From NCBI RefSeq assembly GCF_003254565.1, contig NZ_QJRI01000171.1:1-64000 (forward strand): 64,000 bases of DNA, written 5' to 3'. Origin of the DNA: Flavobacterium nitrogenifigens (lineage in GTDB: Bacteria; Bacteroidota; Bacteroidia; Flavobacteriales; Flavobacteriaceae). The first letter of the stretch is position 1. Each line of letters begins with the position of its first letter. The notes below the pieces were generated by a model, which was not told the origin of the DNA, did no database searches, and saw only the letters and a list, made by a program, of their open reading frames with translations. Shown one piece after another: positions 63,329-64,000 of this stretch. Both the position numbers and the translations under genes were made by a program.

Positions 63329-64000
63329 ATGTATTTCAAAAAAATTACCTTATTATTTTTATTGATTTTTGCCTCAATCGGTTATGCTCAAACCCTGTCT
63401 TTAAAAGAAGCATTAAAGATAGGTCTTGAAAACTACGGTTCTATCCGAGCAAAAAACAATTACACCAATGCATCAAAAGAGACTCTAAAACAATCTCGCC
63501 GTGATTATCTGCCCAACTTGAATTTATCGGCACAGCAGGATTACGGAACCGTAAACGGACAAAACGGACCGCTTTATGGTTTTGGAGGTTTAGGAGTCGC
63601 ATCATCAGGACTTCCGTTACCAGAGCAAAACTGGAACTCGGCATTTGGTGCGCTTTATTTAGTCAACATGAACTGGGATTTTTTCACTTTCGGAAAAACA
63701 CAGGAAAAAATCAATTTATCTAAAATTGATGTTCAGGCTAAAGAAAAAGATTTACAGCAGGAAAAATTCCAGCAGGAAATCAAAATTTCGGCTGCTTATT
63801 TGAATTTATTGGCTAGCCAAAGATTGCTGATTTCGCAGCAAAAAAACTTAGACCGCGCAGAAGTCTTCAAAAAGACAGCCGTTGCGAGAGTTAAAAACGG
63901 CTTATTGGCCGGAGTCGATTCTACATTGGCTACAGCCGAAGTTTCTAAAGCAAAAATCGCTTTAAACTTAGCTAGAAACTTTGTTAAGGAACAAAACAAC
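63329..64000 (+). CDS. TolC-family outer membrane efflux protein, N-terminal part
   Basis: 224 residues are visible before the window ends. Signal peptide MYFKKITLLFLLIFASIGYAQ, then TLSLKEALKIGLENYGSIRAKNN and the helical hairpin TAVARVKNGLLAGVDSTLATAEVSKAKIALNLARN. This is the outer-membrane channel protein of an RND- or ABC-type efflux system. It diverges from the histidine kinase gene, so it may be under control of that two-component system. Full length and downstream partners are outside the window. Confidence 0.9.
   Translation, partial: MYFKKITLLFLLIFASIGYAQTLSLKEALKIGLENYGSIRAKNNYTNASKETLKQSRRDYLPNLNLSAQQDYGTVNGQNGPLYGFGGLGVASSGLPLPEQNWNSAFGALYLVNMNWDFFTFGKTQEKINLSKIDVQAKEKDLQQEKFQQEIKISAAYLNLLASQRLLISQQKNLDRAEVFKKTAVARVKNGLLAGVDSTLATAEVSKAKIALNLARNFVKEQNN

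Overview
The window looks like a piece of the chromosome of a Flavobacterium-like member of the Bacteroidota. Four things point that way: low-GC DNA, a SusC/SusD pair, several promoters of the Bacteroidota form (a -7 element TAnnTTTG with an upstream TTTG or TTG), and many dispersed palindromic intergenic repeats. Most of the window (about 2.6-48 kb, nearly all on the minus strand) is a plant cell wall pectin programme. No tRNA, rRNA, CRISPR array or transposase gene was found.

Layout. 1-1.7 kb: 5' part of a secreted protein with 444-bp (148-residue) tandem repeats. 2.2-2.6 kb: a YegP-type protein. 2.7-15 kb: a GH27 glycosidase, lutCBA (L-lactate oxidation), the rhamnose genes rhaB, rhaI, rhaEW and rhaT, and a divergent GntR-type regulator. 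Together these can take rhamnose released from rhamnogalacturonan to DHAP and L-lactate, and then pyruvate. 15.1-18 kb: a tiny histone H1-like protein, a DUF4861 lipoprotein and a small secreted protein that is a relative of the first gene. 19.3-36.7 kb: the polysaccharide utilization locus, with a CE12-type acetylesterase, two GH28 polygalacturonases, a PL10-CE8 fusion, GH43, two tandem GH105 enzymes, a second DUF4861 protein, an esterase, SusD and SusC. 37-48.2 kb: a LacI-family regulator and the whole galacturonate and unsaturated-uronate pathway (uxaA, uxaB, eda, kdgK, uxaC, kduD, kduI) with an ExuT-like transporter. 48.6-49.5 kb: another carbohydrate esterase.

The LacI-family gene probably controls the pectin genes. 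The 14-bp palindrome TGTAATCGATTACA, or a one-base variant, lies directly downstream of the -7 element of three separate promoters: GH28-SusC-SusD, kduI and exuT. A degenerate copy sits upstream of the regulator gene itself. No hybrid two-component or ECF sigma/anti-sigma regulator is present.

The right end (49.6-64 kb) is more ordinary. It holds a probable iron/siderophore cluster (PepSY membrane protein, DUF4374 lipoprotein, TonB-dependent receptor, divergent AraC regulator), a 2H phosphoesterase, a second AraC regulator with two short-chain dehydrogenases, a PepSY-like secreted protein, a LytTR response regulator/histidine kinase pair, and the start of a TolC-type efflux gene. Palindromic repeats separate almost every gene between 57.3 and 60.7 kb.
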